DNA of 64,000 bases, taken from contig JAGIBN010000003.1 of assembly GCA_017744315.1 (NCBI GenBank), positions 1 to 64,000 on the forward strand, given 5' to 3'. The notes under the pieces are model-generated. The model searched no databases, was not told the DNA's origin, and saw nothing but the letters and a program-made list of their open reading frames with translations. This document shows positions 44,952-54,951 of this stretch, in pieces. The translations under genes were made by a program, and so were the position numbers. Every line of letters starts with the position of its first letter. Position 1 is the first letter of the stretch. Origin of the DNA: Porphyrobacter sp. Lineage in GTDB: Bacteria > Pseudomonadota > Alphaproteobacteria > Sphingomonadales > Sphingomonadaceae.

Positions 44952-45944
44952 TTACTTATCCAGGTGTTGGCCGAAGAACGGCAGCAGATCGGAGCGGATC
45001 CGGGCGTTTACGCGATTGCCGTGATCGCCTTCGAAAACTTGCCATTCGTGCTTCACGCCGAAGCGGTCGAATTCCTCGTGCATCCAGGTGTCATCGCGCA
45101 GGAGGAAGTCCTTGTCGCCGACCTCCAGCCGGATCGCCTCGAGCGCGTTCATCGCCGGAAGGTACTGCGGCAGCAGCACCAGCGGCGAGTTGGCGTGGAG
45201 CCGGGCGAGCAGCAGCGGATCGACCACGCCGTCCTTGACCCCGGTCGAGACATAGAACGGCGGATTCTTCGGATCCGGCGCCCAGGCCGACAAGGTCGCC
45301 GGGGTGGCGAGCGCGAAGCCCTGCGCGGTTGCCAGCTGCTCCGGCGTCAGCGCGGAGACCGCCTGAACCTGCTCGGCGCTCATGTTCGAGGGCGAGAGGC
45401 AGCACGGCGCCATCGCGTAGATGCTCGAGAACACGCCCGGATACTTCATCGCGATCTTGAGCGTGCCGTAGCCGCCCATCGAATGGCCCGAGAGCCCGCG
45501 GCTGTCGGCATCGGCGATAGTGCGGTAGTGACCGTCGACATAGCTTACGAGGTCGTGCGCGACGTAGCGTTCGAAGTCGCCAGTGGTGACCGAGGCGCCG
45601 AACATCGCGCCTTTGAACTTGGTGTACACGTCGGGCATGACGAGGATGACCTCGTTGCCAGCCGTGGCCGCGGCATCGACTGCCTCCTGGAACTTGGCCA
45701 ACCCGTCATAAGCTTCCGCCCCGACCGAATAGCCGTGCAGGAAGTAGACCACCGGATAGCGCTTGTTCGAACTGCTGTCGTAGCTCGGCGGCAGGAACAC
45801 GTAGACGTCGCGATCTGCCGAGTTGCCTTCAAGGTTACCCTCCAGCGCAGCGCCGTGGACCTTGATCTTGTCGGTCCGCGCCTCCGCTGGAAGAGCAGCG
45901 AGCGTTGCGAGCGCGGCGGCGCTTGCCAGTATCGTCTTCAACAT
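44952..45944 (-). CDS. Secreted esterase-D-type alpha/beta hydrolase (paralog 2)
   Basis: A 330-residue paralog of the next gene, sharing [58 protein letters not shown] and MHEEFDRFGVKHEW. The signal peptide is ASAAALATLAALPAEA. The two genes are 15 bp apart and arose by tandem duplication with later divergence. The C-terminal histidine lies in EGDHGNRVNARI. It is expected to hydrolyse an ester in the periplasm. The substrate is unknown. Confidence 0.85.
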   Translation of the reverse strand: MLKTILASAAALATLAALPAEARTDKIKVHGAALEGNLEGNSADRDVYVFLPPSYDSSSNKRYPVVYFLHGYSVGAEAYDGLAKFQEAVDAAATAGNEVILVMPDVYTKFKGAMFGASVTTGDFERYVAHDLVSYVDGHYRTIADADSRGLSGHSMGGYGTLKIAMKYPGVFSSIYAMAPCCLSPSNMSAEQVQAVSALTPEQLATAQGFALATPATLSAWAPDPKNPPFYVSTGVKDGVVDPLLLARLHANSPLVLLPQYLPAMNALEAIRLEVGDKDFLLRDDTWMHEEFDRFGVKHEWQVFEGDHGNRVNARIRSDLLPFFGQHLDK

Positions 45945-46038
45945 GGACCCTCCCAAGTCTTCCGTTTTTTTGAACGCCCGGTCTCGTCCGTAAGCTAACC
46001 GATGTCGAGCGGAATAACGTCGCAAATCATCGCAAGGC

Positions 46039-47199
46039 TCAAACCCCGATCAGCTCCCGCCCGATCAGCATGCGCCTGATTTCGTTGGTGCCCGCCCCGA
46101 TGTCGAGCAGCTTGGCGTCGCGCAGGTAACGCTCGACCGGCCAGTCCGTCGTATACCCCGCGCCGCCCAGCGCCTGGACCGCTTCGCCCGCCACGCGAAA
46201 GGCGTTCTCGCTCGCCACCAGGATCGCGCCCGCCGCATCGTGGCGCGTGGTCTCTCCCCGATCGCACGCACGGGCCACCGCATAAGTGTAGGCCCGCGCC
46301 GACTGCAGCGCGACGTACATGTCGGCGACCTTGGCCTGGATCAGCTGGAACGATCCGATCGGCTTGCCGAACTGCTCCCGTTCCCGGACATAAGGGATCA
46401 CGGTATCGAGACAGGCCTGCATGATGCCGAGCTGGACCCCGGCAAGAACGGTGCGCTCGTAGTCGAGCCCACTCATCAGCACCTTCACGCCCTGTCCGAC
46501 TTCGCCGAGCACGTTGCCTTCGGGCACCTCGCACCCTTCGAACACCAGCTCGGAGGTAGGCGAGCCACGCATGCCCATCTTGCCGATCTTTTGCGCCGGC
46601 TTGAAACCCCGCATGTCCTTCTCGATCAGGAAGGCGGTGATGCCTTTCGACCCGGCTGCGGGATCGGTCTTGGCATAGACCACCACCACCTCGGCCTCAT
46701 GCCCGTTGGTGATCCAGAACTTGCTGCCGTTGAGCACGAAGCCGCCTTGCACTGCGTCGGCCTTGAGCTTCATCGACACCACGTCTGAGCCCGCACCCGG
46801 CTCGCTCATGGCAAGCGCGCCGACGTGCCCCCCACTGATCAGGGCGGGCAAGTGCTTCGCCTTCTGCTCGGCCGTGCCCCAGCGCGCGATCTGGTTGACG
46901 CAGAGGTTGGAGTGCGCGCCGTAGCTCAACCCTACCGAGGCGCTCGCCCGGCTGACTTCCTCGATCGCGATGACATGTTCGAGATAGCCGAGGCCCAGCC
47001 CGCCATCGGCTTCCGGCACGGTGATACCATGCAGCCCCAGTTCACCCATCGCTGGCCAGAGCCCGCGGGGGAACATGTCCGCACGATCAACCTCTTCCGC
47101 GATTGGCGCGATTTGCTCGTCGGCGAAGCGGGCGACCGAATCGCGAATCATCTCCGCATCTTCGCCCAGGCCGAAATCGAATTTGGGAGTCGCTTGCAT
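46039..47199 (-). CDS. ivd: Isovaleryl-CoA dehydrogenase (acyl-CoA dehydrogenase family)
   Basis: A 386-residue acyl-CoA dehydrogenase. It has ALAMSEPGAGSDVVSMK, FWITNGHEAEVVVVYAKT and KMGMRGSPTSELVFE. The catalytic glutamate is E248 in GLDYERTVLAG, the position used by isovaleryl-CoA dehydrogenases rather than the later position of short-chain enzymes. The C-terminus has LGGAGYTTDWPVERYLRDAK and GAGTNEIRRMLIGREL. It makes 3-methylcrotonyl-CoA in leucine degradation, which fits mccB downstream. The two esterase genes lie between them on the same strand. Confidence 0.9.
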   Translation of the reverse strand: MQATPKFDFGLGEDAEMIRDSVARFADEQIAPIAEEVDRADMFPRGLWPAMGELGLHGITVPEADGGLGLGYLEHVIAIEEVSRASASVGLSYGAHSNLCVNQIARWGTAEQKAKHLPALISGGHVGALAMSEPGAGSDVVSMKLKADAVQGGFVLNGSKFWITNGHEAEVVVVYAKTDPAAGSKGITAFLIEKDMRGFKPAQKIGKMGMRGSPTSELVFEGCEVPEGNVLGEVGQGVKVLMSGLDYERTVLAGVQLGIMQACLDTVIPYVREREQFGKPIGSFQLIQAKVADMYVALQSARAYTYAVARACDRGETTRHDAAGAILVASENAFRVAGEAVQALGGAGYTTDWPVERYLRDAKLLDIGAGTNEIRRMLIGRELIGV

Positions 47200-47343
47200 C
47201 CGGATCCCCTTTCGAACCCGTCATAGCAAGCCAGGAGAGACCCGAAAACGGGTTCAACCCGAGCCGAGCAAGGGTTTTTCCCGAGGAGTCCCGACCTTCC
47301 TAAGGTTTGGGCTTTCGTTTAACCTCACCCCTCGGAGGGTTTA

Positions 47344-48846
47344 GTGAACGCGACGTCCACTCAGTTGCGGGTTGCTGAAAAGCAGCCCACCCAAATTGAC
47401 CCGGAAGAGGAAGAGCGCCTCCGCATTCTCCGGGCCTATGGGCTGGATTCGTTGCAAGACGATCCGGAGCTTTCAGCCATTGCAGCCTTCGCCGCGAAGT
47501 TGTGCGAAGCGCCGGTCGCGCTCGTCAGCCTGGTAGAGGAAGAGCGGCAACGCTTCCTTGCCCGCGAAGGGCTCGACCAGCGCGACACCCCGCGCGATGT
47601 CTCTTTCTGCACTCATGCCATGATGCATGGCGGGCTGATGGAAGTGCGCGATCCCAAGTCCGACCCGCGCTTCGCCAACAATCCTTATGTGATCGGCGAG
47701 CCGTTCGTGCGCTTCTACGCCGGGCAGCCGCTGCTTTCGGAAGAAGGCATCTCGCTCGGCGCGCTGTGTATCATCGACACGCACGAGCGCCCGAACGGCC
47801 TGACCGAGATGCAGCGCGACGGGCTGGCGATCCTCGCCCAGGCGGTCATGCGTCGCCTGCGCTCGCGCCGGCACAGCATCGCCGCTCGGCGCGAACATGC
47901 CGAGCGTGAGACTTATCTGCGCACCCTGGCGGACTCGATCCCGGCAATCGCCTGGTCGGCCGATCCCGGCGGCAACTTCGATTACTTCAACCAGCGCATG
48001 GTGGAATTCACCGGCGAGCCCGACGATACCAACGGCGCCGCGTTCCATCCCGAAGACTGGAAAAAAGCGAGCGCCGCCTGGCGCCACTCGCTGGCGACTG
48101 GCGAGACTTACGAGATCGAGCATCGGCTGCGTCGCCACGACGGCGAATACCGCTGGATGATCTCGCGCGCGGTCCCCGTCCGCGATGCCGAGGGCCAGAT
48201 CGTTCGCTGGTTCGGCACCGCGGTCGACATCCACGACCTCTATGCGGCGTCCGAATCCCGCGACCTGCTCGCCAAGGAGCTGTCGCACCGGATCAAGAAC
48301 ATCTTCGCCGTGGTCTCTGGCCTGATCTCGCTCTCGGTCCGCAACCGGCCCGATGTGAAGGGCTTCGGGGACGAACTGATCGGAACGATCCGCGCCTTGG
48401 GCCGAGCCCACGACTATGTGCGGCCTGCGCAGGGCAAGCGGAGCGGAACGTTGAACGGCATGCTCAAGGACCTGTTCGGTCCCTATCGCCGCGAGTCATG
48501 CGCCAGGATCACCGTCCATGGCGACGACCTGGCGATCGCCCCGCGCAGCGCCACGCCGTTGGCGCTGGTGTTCCACGAATTGGCGACCAACTCCGCCAAG
48601 TACGGGGCGCTCTCTTCCGACGAAGGCACCGTGGACCTGACCGTAACCGATCACGGCGAGACCTTGACGCTCCGCTGGGTCGAGCGCGGCGGACCGCCAC
48701 CGAAGGTCAAGGTCAAGGAAGGCTTCGGCTCTCGCCTTGTCGAGATGAGCGTGACCGGCCAGCTTGACGGCTGGTGGGAACGGAAGTTTGAACCGGCCGG
48801 GCTGGTCTGCGAACTGACTGTCTCGCGCGCGGCGATCGAACGCTAG
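47344..48846 (+). CDS. GAF-PAS HWE-type sensor histidine kinase
   Basis: A 500-residue soluble kinase. Residues about 40-175 form a GAF domain (VALVSLVEEERQRFLAREGL), and about 190-300 a PAS domain with PAC (LRTLADSIPAIAWSADPGGN, HRLRRHDGEYRWM). The kinase has phosphoacceptor His315 (LAKELSHRIKNIFAVV), H411/N416 in FHELATNSAKYGAL and W445-x-E447 (RWVERGG), the residues that define the HWE family. No membrane segment is seen, so it senses a cytoplasmic signal. In alphaproteobacteria such kinases often feed the PhyR general stress response. The GTG start follows GGAGG. Confidence 0.92.
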   Translation: MNATSTQLRVAEKQPTQIDPEEEERLRILRAYGLDSLQDDPELSAIAAFAAKLCEAPVALVSLVEEERQRFLAREGLDQRDTPRDVSFCTHAMMHGGLMEVRDPKSDPRFANNPYVIGEPFVRFYAGQPLLSEEGISLGALCIIDTHERPNGLTEMQRDGLAILAQAVMRRLRSRRHSIAARREHAERETYLRTLADSIPAIAWSADPGGNFDYFNQRMVEFTGEPDDTNGAAFHPEDWKKASAAWRHSLATGETYEIEHRLRRHDGEYRWMISRAVPVRDAEGQIVRWFGTAVDIHDLYAASESRDLLAKELSHRIKNIFAVVSGLISLSVRNRPDVKGFGDELIGTIRALGRAHDYVRPAQGKRSGTLNGMLKDLFGPYRRESCARITVHGDDLAIAPRSATPLALVFHELATNSAKYGALSSDEGTVDLTVTDHGETLTLRWVERGGPPPKVKVKEGFGSRLVEMSVTGQLDGWWERKFEPAGLVCELTVSRAAIER

Positions 48847-50111
48847 CGCTTTCGCGAGGGCGCAGTCTCGCGCATCAGCACGAACACCGGCAATACGGCG
48901 ATCGCCACCGCGGCGATCATGATCCCCGGCATGGCGGGCGAGCCGGTGCTTTCGACCAGTTGCTGCGCCACGAACGGGGTCAGGCCGCCGAAGATCACGG
49001 TCGCGGTGGTGTAGCCGATGCCAAGACCGCTCGCGCGGCTGGTCTCGCTGAACTGTTCGCCCGTGGCGATGGCGCCGACCGCACTGGCGCCTCCCGCAAC
49101 AAGGGCAAGGACAACGGCTCCCAACAACGCATGGCCTGTCGAGGCTCCGGCCATCAGTGAGAACATGGTAATGGGCAGGGCGGCACCGAGGATCGCCAGG
49201 CCGATCAACACCGGCCTGCGGCCCACGCGATCCGCCAGCAGGCCGATGAAAGGCGTGACCGCGATGACGGCCACCGCCGCGATGGTCGACAACCACAGAG
49301 AGGCCGCCTCGCTCACCGGGCTGACCGACGTGAGGAACGCCGGGACGTAAGTGATGCCAACATAGTAGGTGATCGAACCGAAGGCCGAGATAGCGAACGC
49401 CCGAAGCAACCCACGCCATTGGTGTGAGAGGGCATGACCCAACGGGTTCGGAGCCAGTTCTTTGGCAGCCTGCAGCCTGATGAAATCGGGCGACTCTTCC
49501 ATCATCGAGCGGGCAAACCACACGGCGCCCGCCAGAACCGCGCCCAGCAGGAACGGAATCCGCCAGCCCCATGACTGCAGCTGAGCCTCGGACAGCAAGC
49601 TGACCGTCAAGGCCGCGACCGCCACCGCCAGCAAGGCCCCGACCTCGCTGGCCGCCGCCGCAAGCGAGGCGATCAGCCCGCGCCGTTCGGGGCGGGATCC
49701 TTCGAGCAGGTAGGCGATGACGCCGGTATATTCCCCGCCGACCGAGAAGCCCATGACGCAGCGCATCGCCAGCATCAGCACTGCCGCCGCCGAGCCGACT
49801 TGCGCATGCGTCGGCAGCAGCGCCGTCGCCAGCATGGCGAGCGACATGATCGCCATGGACAGCAGCAACATGGGCCGTCGGCCCCGGCTGTCGCCGATAT
49901 GCCCGAACACCACCGCACCCACGGGCCGCATGAGATAGGCGACCGCGAATCCACCGAGCGTCGCCAGCAACGATGCCTCGCCCCCGCCGAAGAACACGCG
50001 CGAGAGGACGGTGGCGAAATAGAGATAGAGCGTGAAGTCGTACCACTCGACCACGGTCGAAAGCGCGGCCACCAGGATCGAACGGTTCGAAACGCGATGG
50101 CTACCCGGCAT
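48843..50111 (-). CDS. MFS transporter, metabolite:H+ symporter (MHS) type
   Basis: A 422-residue major facilitator with twelve spans. The N-terminal STVVEWYDFTLYLYFATVLS and GHIGDSRGRRPMLLLSM, and the MRCVMGFSVGGEYTGVIAY stretch, are typical of the ProP/ShiA-like metabolite symporter subfamily. The start ATG directly abuts the midA-like stop, so it belongs to the lgt, midA-like, transporter operon. The stop overlaps the convergent kinase gene in a shared CTAG. The substrate is unknown; organic acids or betaine are usual. Confidence 0.87.
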   Translation of the reverse strand: MPGSHRVSNRSILVAALSTVVEWYDFTLYLYFATVLSRVFFGGGEASLLATLGGFAVAYLMRPVGAVVFGHIGDSRGRRPMLLLSMAIMSLAMLATALLPTHAQVGSAAAVLMLAMRCVMGFSVGGEYTGVIAYLLEGSRPERRGLIASLAAAASEVGALLAVAVAALTVSLLSEAQLQSWGWRIPFLLGAVLAGAVWFARSMMEESPDFIRLQAAKELAPNPLGHALSHQWRGLLRAFAISAFGSITYYVGITYVPAFLTSVSPVSEAASLWLSTIAAVAVIAVTPFIGLLADRVGRRPVLIGLAILGAALPITMFSLMAGASTGHALLGAVVLALVAGGASAVGAIATGEQFSETSRASGLGIGYTTATVIFGGLTPFVAQQLVESTGSPAMPGIMIAAVAIAVLPVFVLMRETAPSRKR

Positions 50112-51164
50112 TTAGAACCCCGCCCCGTCGGGCCATTGGGGCCCGGCCAGGCCCATAACCTTGAACAGCTTGCCCATCTGCTCGTCGTCGGTCAGCCGCT
50201 CCTTCGCCCGCATCACCGTTTCGAGGTGCTGGGGCGAATTGCCCGCGAGCGTTTCAGCACGCCTGTCGATGCCCATGGCGCGCAGCCAGGCGCCCTGCTC
50301 GCTCGTCCCAAGCCATCGCGCGCCGCGGGACGAGGCGATCTCGGCCAGGATGGCGAAATCGACGTGGGCGGTCAGGTCCGCCTCGCCGGGCAGAGCGAAG
50401 GGATCGACTTTCCGGTGCTTGGCCAGTGCCTGCAAAGTCGAGCCGGTACGCGGCTGGGCGTAGCCATAGTCGATGAACAGCGCCGCCCCGCCTTGCTGGG
50501 CAAGCCGCCCCGCCGCCTCGGACATGACCGCCGCCGCGCCGGGGCAGGTCTCGATCACAGTCCCTTCCTCGGCTTCTCGCCGTTCTTCCGGCACTGCAGC
50601 GTCCATCGGCTGCGGCCCGGCGACTGGCACGAACGTGCCATCATCGTCCACAGCGACCATGACCTCGCGCCAGCCCTCTGTCGTGCGGACGAGCTGCCGT
50701 ATCGGTAGCGCATCGAGGAATTCGTTCGCTACCAGCAGGAGCGGGCGATCGGTCGGGACCGTCGAGAGATCCTGATGGAACTGCGCCTGCGGCACCGCCT
50801 GCTGCTGCTGGCACCTCAATTCAGGCGAACCTTCGACGAGATGCACCTCCAGCTCGAGGCCGAAGCGCTTCATCGTCCGCAGCGCGTCTGTGGCGAGCGT
50901 TCCGCGACCGGGGCCAAGCTCCACATAGTTGGCCTCCGCCGGACGCCCCGCACGGTCCCAGATATCGGCCAGCCACAGCCCCACCATCTCGCCGAACATC
51001 TGGCTGATCTCGGGCGCGGTGATGAAGTCGCCCTCGGTGCCGAGGGGGTCGCGGCTGGCGTAGTAGCGCGCGTTCGATTCACCCATGAACTGCGCCAGGC
51101 TGATCGGTCCGGTGGTCGCGATCAGCCTGCGGAAAGTCTCGGCCAGCGAGGCCGGCTCGGTCAT
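50112..51164 (-). CDS. MidA-like SAM-dependent methyltransferase (DUF185)
   Basis: A 350-residue protein of the MidA/NDUFAF7 family: SLAQFMGESNARYYASRDPLG near the N-terminus, FITAPEISQMFGEMVGLWLAD, the SAM-binding VELGPGRGTLATDALR and LLVANEFLDALPIRQ. The mitochondrial counterpart dimethylates an arginine of a complex I subunit; the bacterial role is presumed similar. The start overlaps the end of lgt by 4 bp. Confidence 0.88.
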   Translation of the reverse strand: MTEPASLAETFRRLIATTGPISLAQFMGESNARYYASRDPLGTEGDFITAPEISQMFGEMVGLWLADIWDRAGRPAEANYVELGPGRGTLATDALRTMKRFGLELEVHLVEGSPELRCQQQQAVPQAQFHQDLSTVPTDRPLLLVANEFLDALPIRQLVRTTEGWREVMVAVDDDGTFVPVAGPQPMDAAVPEERREAEEGTVIETCPGAAAVMSEAAGRLAQQGGAALFIDYGYAQPRTGSTLQALAKHRKVDPFALPGEADLTAHVDFAILAEIASSRGARWLGTSEQGAWLRAMGIDRRAETLAGNSPQHLETVMRAKERLTDDEQMGKLFKVMGLAGPQWPDGAGF

Positions 51165-52042
51165 GCCGCGGCCGGCTTGATTCCGCTGCCAAGGGCCGGC
51201 CGCTTGAGCGACCAGATGACCAGCGCGAGACCGGCGAGGATCAGCGGAATGCTGAGCCACTGACCACGGCTGAGGCCGGTATCTACGACCATCCACGCCA
51301 GTTGCGCATCGGGCTCGCGGAAGAATTCGACCACGAAGCGAGCGCTGGAAATCAGCACCGTGAACACGCCGACGAGCAGGCCCGGCCGATAACGGGCGCG
51401 GGTGCGCCAGAACAGCGGCAGCATTATCGCGATGACCAGCAGGCCTTCGAGCGCCGCTTCGTAGAGCTGGCTCGGGTGGCGCGGCAGTCCGAAGGGATCG
51501 CTCGGGAAGATCATCGCCCAGGCGACGTCGGTCGGGCGGCCCCAGAGCTCTCCGTTGATGAAGTTGGCGATGCGCCCGAAGAACATGCCGAACCCGACAT
51601 TGACCGCGATGTAGTCACACGCACGAATGAAGCTGAGCTTCCCGCGCCACGACACCCAGGCGATCGCCAGAGTCGTGCCGATCACGCCGCCATGGAAGCT
51701 CATCCCGCCGTCCCACAGGCGCAGCAGGTCCCAGCTCACCGTCTCCGACGGCGTGAAGGTGGTGAACAGGTCCGGCTTGTAGAAGATCGCATAGCCGAGC
51801 CGGCCGCCCAGGATCACGCCGAGGGTGCAATAGAAGAACAAGTCGTCGACGTGACGCTGGGCCATCGGGCTGCCGGGAGCCTTGGTCATTTTCGACAAGT
51901 GCCACCACGCCGCGAGGATGCCCGCGAGGTAGGCCAGCGAATAGAAGCGCAGCGTAAAGAAGCCGAGGTCGATGCCTCGCGTCAGGCCCAGGTCTTCCCA
52001 GTGGATAGCGTTCTGGGCGGCTGCGGCGAGCAAATCGAACAT
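51161..52042 (-). CDS. lgt: Prolipoprotein diacylglyceryl transferase
   Basis: A 293-residue inner-membrane enzyme that adds diacylglycerol to the lipobox cysteine of prolipoproteins. Diagnostic motifs are VILGGRLGYAIFY, DGGMSFHGGVIG and the signature FGRIANFINGELWGRPTD, then RHPSQLYEAALEG. Seven spans are expected. It is first in an operon with the midA-like and MHS transporter genes and divergent from glnD. The window encodes several lipoprotein candidates that would be its substrates. Confidence 0.96.
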   Translation of the reverse strand: MFDLLAAAAQNAIHWEDLGLTRGIDLGFFTLRFYSLAYLAGILAAWWHLSKMTKAPGSPMAQRHVDDLFFYCTLGVILGGRLGYAIFYKPDLFTTFTPSETVSWDLLRLWDGGMSFHGGVIGTTLAIAWVSWRGKLSFIRACDYIAVNVGFGMFFGRIANFINGELWGRPTDVAWAMIFPSDPFGLPRHPSQLYEAALEGLLVIAIMLPLFWRTRARYRPGLLVGVFTVLISSARFVVEFFREPDAQLAWMVVDTGLSRGQWLSIPLILAGLALVIWSLKRPALGSGIKPAAA

Positions 52043-52152
52043 GGTGAGTTGGGCTCCCTCTCGTGTGGCGGGCTTTGGCACGGAACGCGCCGCCAAGCAA
52101 AGGCTCTGCAGAGACATTGCAACGCAGGGCTTTGCCTATATGTGCTGAACGA

Positions 52153-54909
52153 GTGAGCACACCGACCATCCCCAACCAGCGCGCGGTCATCGATCGCCGG
52201 GTCCTTGCGGCCTCGATCGCCGACACCGTTGCAGAGGCTGGAGCGCAAGCTGCGCGTCCCCGGATTGTCGAGCTGCTGCGCGAGGCGCTCGAGGACGGGC
52301 GGACCGAGCTCGCCCGGCGCTTCGCCGAACGGCCCACCAAGGGCTACGAGGTGGTTCACGGCCACGCGTTCCTGATCGACCAGCTGATCCGCGTGCTGCA
52401 CGACCACGTCATCGCCGACCTCTATCCGGCACCGAACCGCTCCAAGGGTGAGCGCCTGACGCTGATCGCGGTCGGCGGTTACGGCCGCGGCGAAATGGCC
52501 CCGTTCTCGGACATCGACATCGCCTTCATCACCCCGGGCAAGACCACGCCCTGGTGCGAGCAGGTGATCGAGGCGCTGCTCTATTACCTGTGGGACCTTG
52601 GCCTCAAGGTCGGCCATTCGAGCCGTTCGCTGGACGAGATGGTGCGGATGGCGAAGGGCGACCTGACGATCCGCACCGCCATCCTCGAAGGCCGCTACCT
52701 GTGGGGCGACCAGAAGCTCTACGACGACGCGAGCCGCCGGTTCTGGCAGGACGTCGTGCCGGGCTCCGAAGCGCAGTTCGTCTCCGAAAAGCTGGCCGAG
52801 CGGAACGCCCGCCACAAACGCATGGGCGATAGCCGCTACGTCGTCGAACCCAACGTGAAGGACGGCAAGGGGGGCTTGCGCGACCTCCAGACGCTCTACT
52901 GGATCGGCAAGTACATCCACCGCGTGCGCGACGCCGCCGAGCTGGTCGATGTCGGGCTGCTGACCCAGCGCGAGTACCGCAGCTTCCGCCGGGCGGAGCA
53001 GTTCCTGCTTGCGGTGCGCAGCCACCTGCACACGATCACCCGCCGCGCAGAAGACCGCCTGACCTTCGACCTGCAGCGCGAAGTGGCCAGGCGGATGCAG
53101 TTCGCCGACCGTCCGGGCAAGAGCGCGGTCGAGCGGTTCATGCAGTACTACTTCCTCCAGGCGCAGCACGTCGGCAACGTGACCGGGGTGTTCCTCGCCC
53201 ACATCGACGAGCAGATGGGGCAGCGGAAGCGGCCCAAGGGCCTGCTCGCCAGCTTCCGCAGCCGCCCGCGCATGTTCAAGGGCTACCGCATCGTCGGCGG
53301 CCGCATCTGCGCGCCGGGGGACGAGTGGTTCCGGCAGGACCCCGTCCGCCTGGTCGAGATCTTCCAGATCGCCGAGGAAGAGGGGCTGGAGATCCACCCC
53401 GAGACCATGCGCATGGCGCGCCGCGATGCCGAGCTGATCCGCGAGGACACCCGCCGCGATCCGCGCGCCAACACGCTATTCCTCAAGCTGCTGACCGGGC
53501 GCCGCGACCCTGAGACCGTGCTGCGATGGATGAACGAGGCGGGCGTGTTCGGCCGCTTCGTGCCGGACTTCGGCAAGGTCAACGCGCAGATGCAGTTCGA
53601 CATGTACCACCACTACACGGTCGACGAGCACACCATCCGCGCGATCGGCCTGTTGGCGCAGATCGAGCGGGGCGAGTTGAAGGACGACCACCCGCTGGCG
53701 ACCGAACTCCTGCCCCAGCTCGGCAACCGCACCGTGGTCTATGTCGCCACGCTGCTGCACGACATCGCCAAGGGCCGCGGCGGCGATCACTCGGTGCTCG
53801 GCGCCGAGGTGGCGATGAAGCTGTGCCCGCGGCTCGGCATGAGCGCGGATGAGACCGAGCTCGTGGCCTGGCTCGTCCGCTGGCACCTGTTGATGAGCGC
53901 GACCGCCTTCAAGCGCGACCTCTCGGACCCGAAGACGATCACCGACTTCGTGGCGCAAGTGCAGACGCTCGAACGCCTGCGGCAGCTCGTCATGCTGACG
54001 ATCGTCGACATTCGCGCGGTGGGCCCCGGGATCTGGAACAGCTGGAAGCGCCAGTTGCTGGGTGAGCTTTACGAGCTGTCGGAAGAACGCTTGCGCCTCG
54101 GCCACAAACGCCACGGCCGCAAGGAGCGGATCGAGGCCAAGAAGGCCCGCGTGGCGGAACTGCTGGGTACCGATGCCAACCTGATCGACGACCTCGAGGA
54201 TCGTTTCGACGATGCCTACTGGATCGCCGAGCCCGAAGACATCATCGCTCTCAACGTCCCGATCTACGCCGCCGCCAAGGAGGCGGAGGAACGGCTGACG
54301 ATCTTTGCGCAGTACTATCCGGCCCGCGGAGCGACACTGGTAACGGTGATCGGCGACGACCACCCCGGCCTGTTCTACCGCATCGCCGGCGCGATCAGCC
54401 TTGCCGGCGCCAACATCATCGACGCGCGCATTCACACGACGCGAGTGGGCAAGGCGGTCGACAACTTCCTGGTGCAGGACCCGCTCGGGAAGCCGTTCCA
54501 GGAGAAAGACCAGCTCAACCGGTTGCAGACCACGATCGAGGATGCCCTCGCCGGCAAGATCGAGCTAGTCCCGCAGCTCGCCAAGCGCCCCCTTGCTCGC
54601 CCTCGCGCGGAAAGCTTCGAAGTGCGCCCGACGGTGCTGTTCGACAACAAGGCGTCGGGCCGCTTCACCGTGATTGAAGTGACCGCGCGCGACCGGCCGG
54701 CGCTGCTCAACAAGCTGGCGCGGACGCTGTTCGAATGCCGCTTGATGGTGAACTCGGCGCACATCACCCACTACGGCGAGCGGGCGGTCGACAACTTCTA
54801 CGTCACCGACTTGCTGGGCGGAAAGGTGACCGCGCAGGACCGGTTGAAGGAAGTTGAGCGGGCGCTGCTGAAAGCGGCCGGAGAGCCCGCCGAGGTCGAA
54901 GCTGCCTGA
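52153..54909 (+). CDS. glnD: [Protein-PII] uridylyltransferase/uridylyl-removing enzyme
   Basis: A 918-residue bifunctional nitrogen sensor. The N-terminal nucleotidyltransferase has VGGYGRGEMAPFSDIDI. The HD phosphohydrolase domain contains LLHDIAKGRGGDHS and VRWHLLMSATAF. Two C-terminal ACT domains follow (TVIGDDHPGLFYRIAGAIS and EVTARDRPALLNKLARTLF). It uridylylates or deuridylylates PII according to glutamine. I chose the GTG at 52153; the ribosome-binding site is weak. The stop codon runs straight into a palindromic repeat hairpin. Confidence 0.96.
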   Translation: MSTPTIPNQRAVIDRRVLAASIADTVAEAGAQAARPRIVELLREALEDGRTELARRFAERPTKGYEVVHGHAFLIDQLIRVLHDHVIADLYPAPNRSKGERLTLIAVGGYGRGEMAPFSDIDIAFITPGKTTPWCEQVIEALLYYLWDLGLKVGHSSRSLDEMVRMAKGDLTIRTAILEGRYLWGDQKLYDDASRRFWQDVVPGSEAQFVSEKLAERNARHKRMGDSRYVVEPNVKDGKGGLRDLQTLYWIGKYIHRVRDAAELVDVGLLTQREYRSFRRAEQFLLAVRSHLHTITRRAEDRLTFDLQREVARRMQFADRPGKSAVERFMQYYFLQAQHVGNVTGVFLAHIDEQMGQRKRPKGLLASFRSRPRMFKGYRIVGGRICAPGDEWFRQDPVRLVEIFQIAEEEGLEIHPETMRMARRDAELIREDTRRDPRANTLFLKLLTGRRDPETVLRWMNEAGVFGRFVPDFGKVNAQMQFDMYHHYTVDEHTIRAIGLLAQIERGELKDDHPLATELLPQLGNRTVVYVATLLHDIAKGRGGDHSVLGAEVAMKLCPRLGMSADETELVAWLVRWHLLMSATAFKRDLSDPKTITDFVAQVQTLERLRQLVMLTIVDIRAVGPGIWNSWKRQLLGELYELSEERLRLGHKRHGRKERIEAKKARVAELLGTDANLIDDLEDRFDDAYWIAEPEDIIALNVPIYAAAKEAEERLTIFAQYYPARGATLVTVIGDDHPGLFYRIAGAISLAGANIIDARIHTTRVGKAVDNFLVQDPLGKPFQEKDQLNRLQTTIEDALAGKIELVPQLAKRPLARPRAESFEVRPTVLFDNKASGRFTVIEVTARDRPALLNKLARTLFECRLMVNSAHITHYGERAVDNFYVTDLLGGKVTAQDRLKEVERALLKAAGEPAEVEAA

Positions 54910-54949
54910 AATCCTCCCTGTGGCTGCGCAGCAGTCATGGGGAGGATTT
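54909..54949. repeat. Short palindromic repeat between glnD and the PLP-protein gene
   Basis: AAATCCTCCC...GGGAGGATTT with an inner CTGCGCAG palindrome. It begins on the last base of the glnD stop and ends 3 bp before the convergent gene's stop, filling the gap exactly. It is likely the shared terminator and another member of the dispersed family. Confidence 0.8.
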
Positions 54950-54951
54950 GC

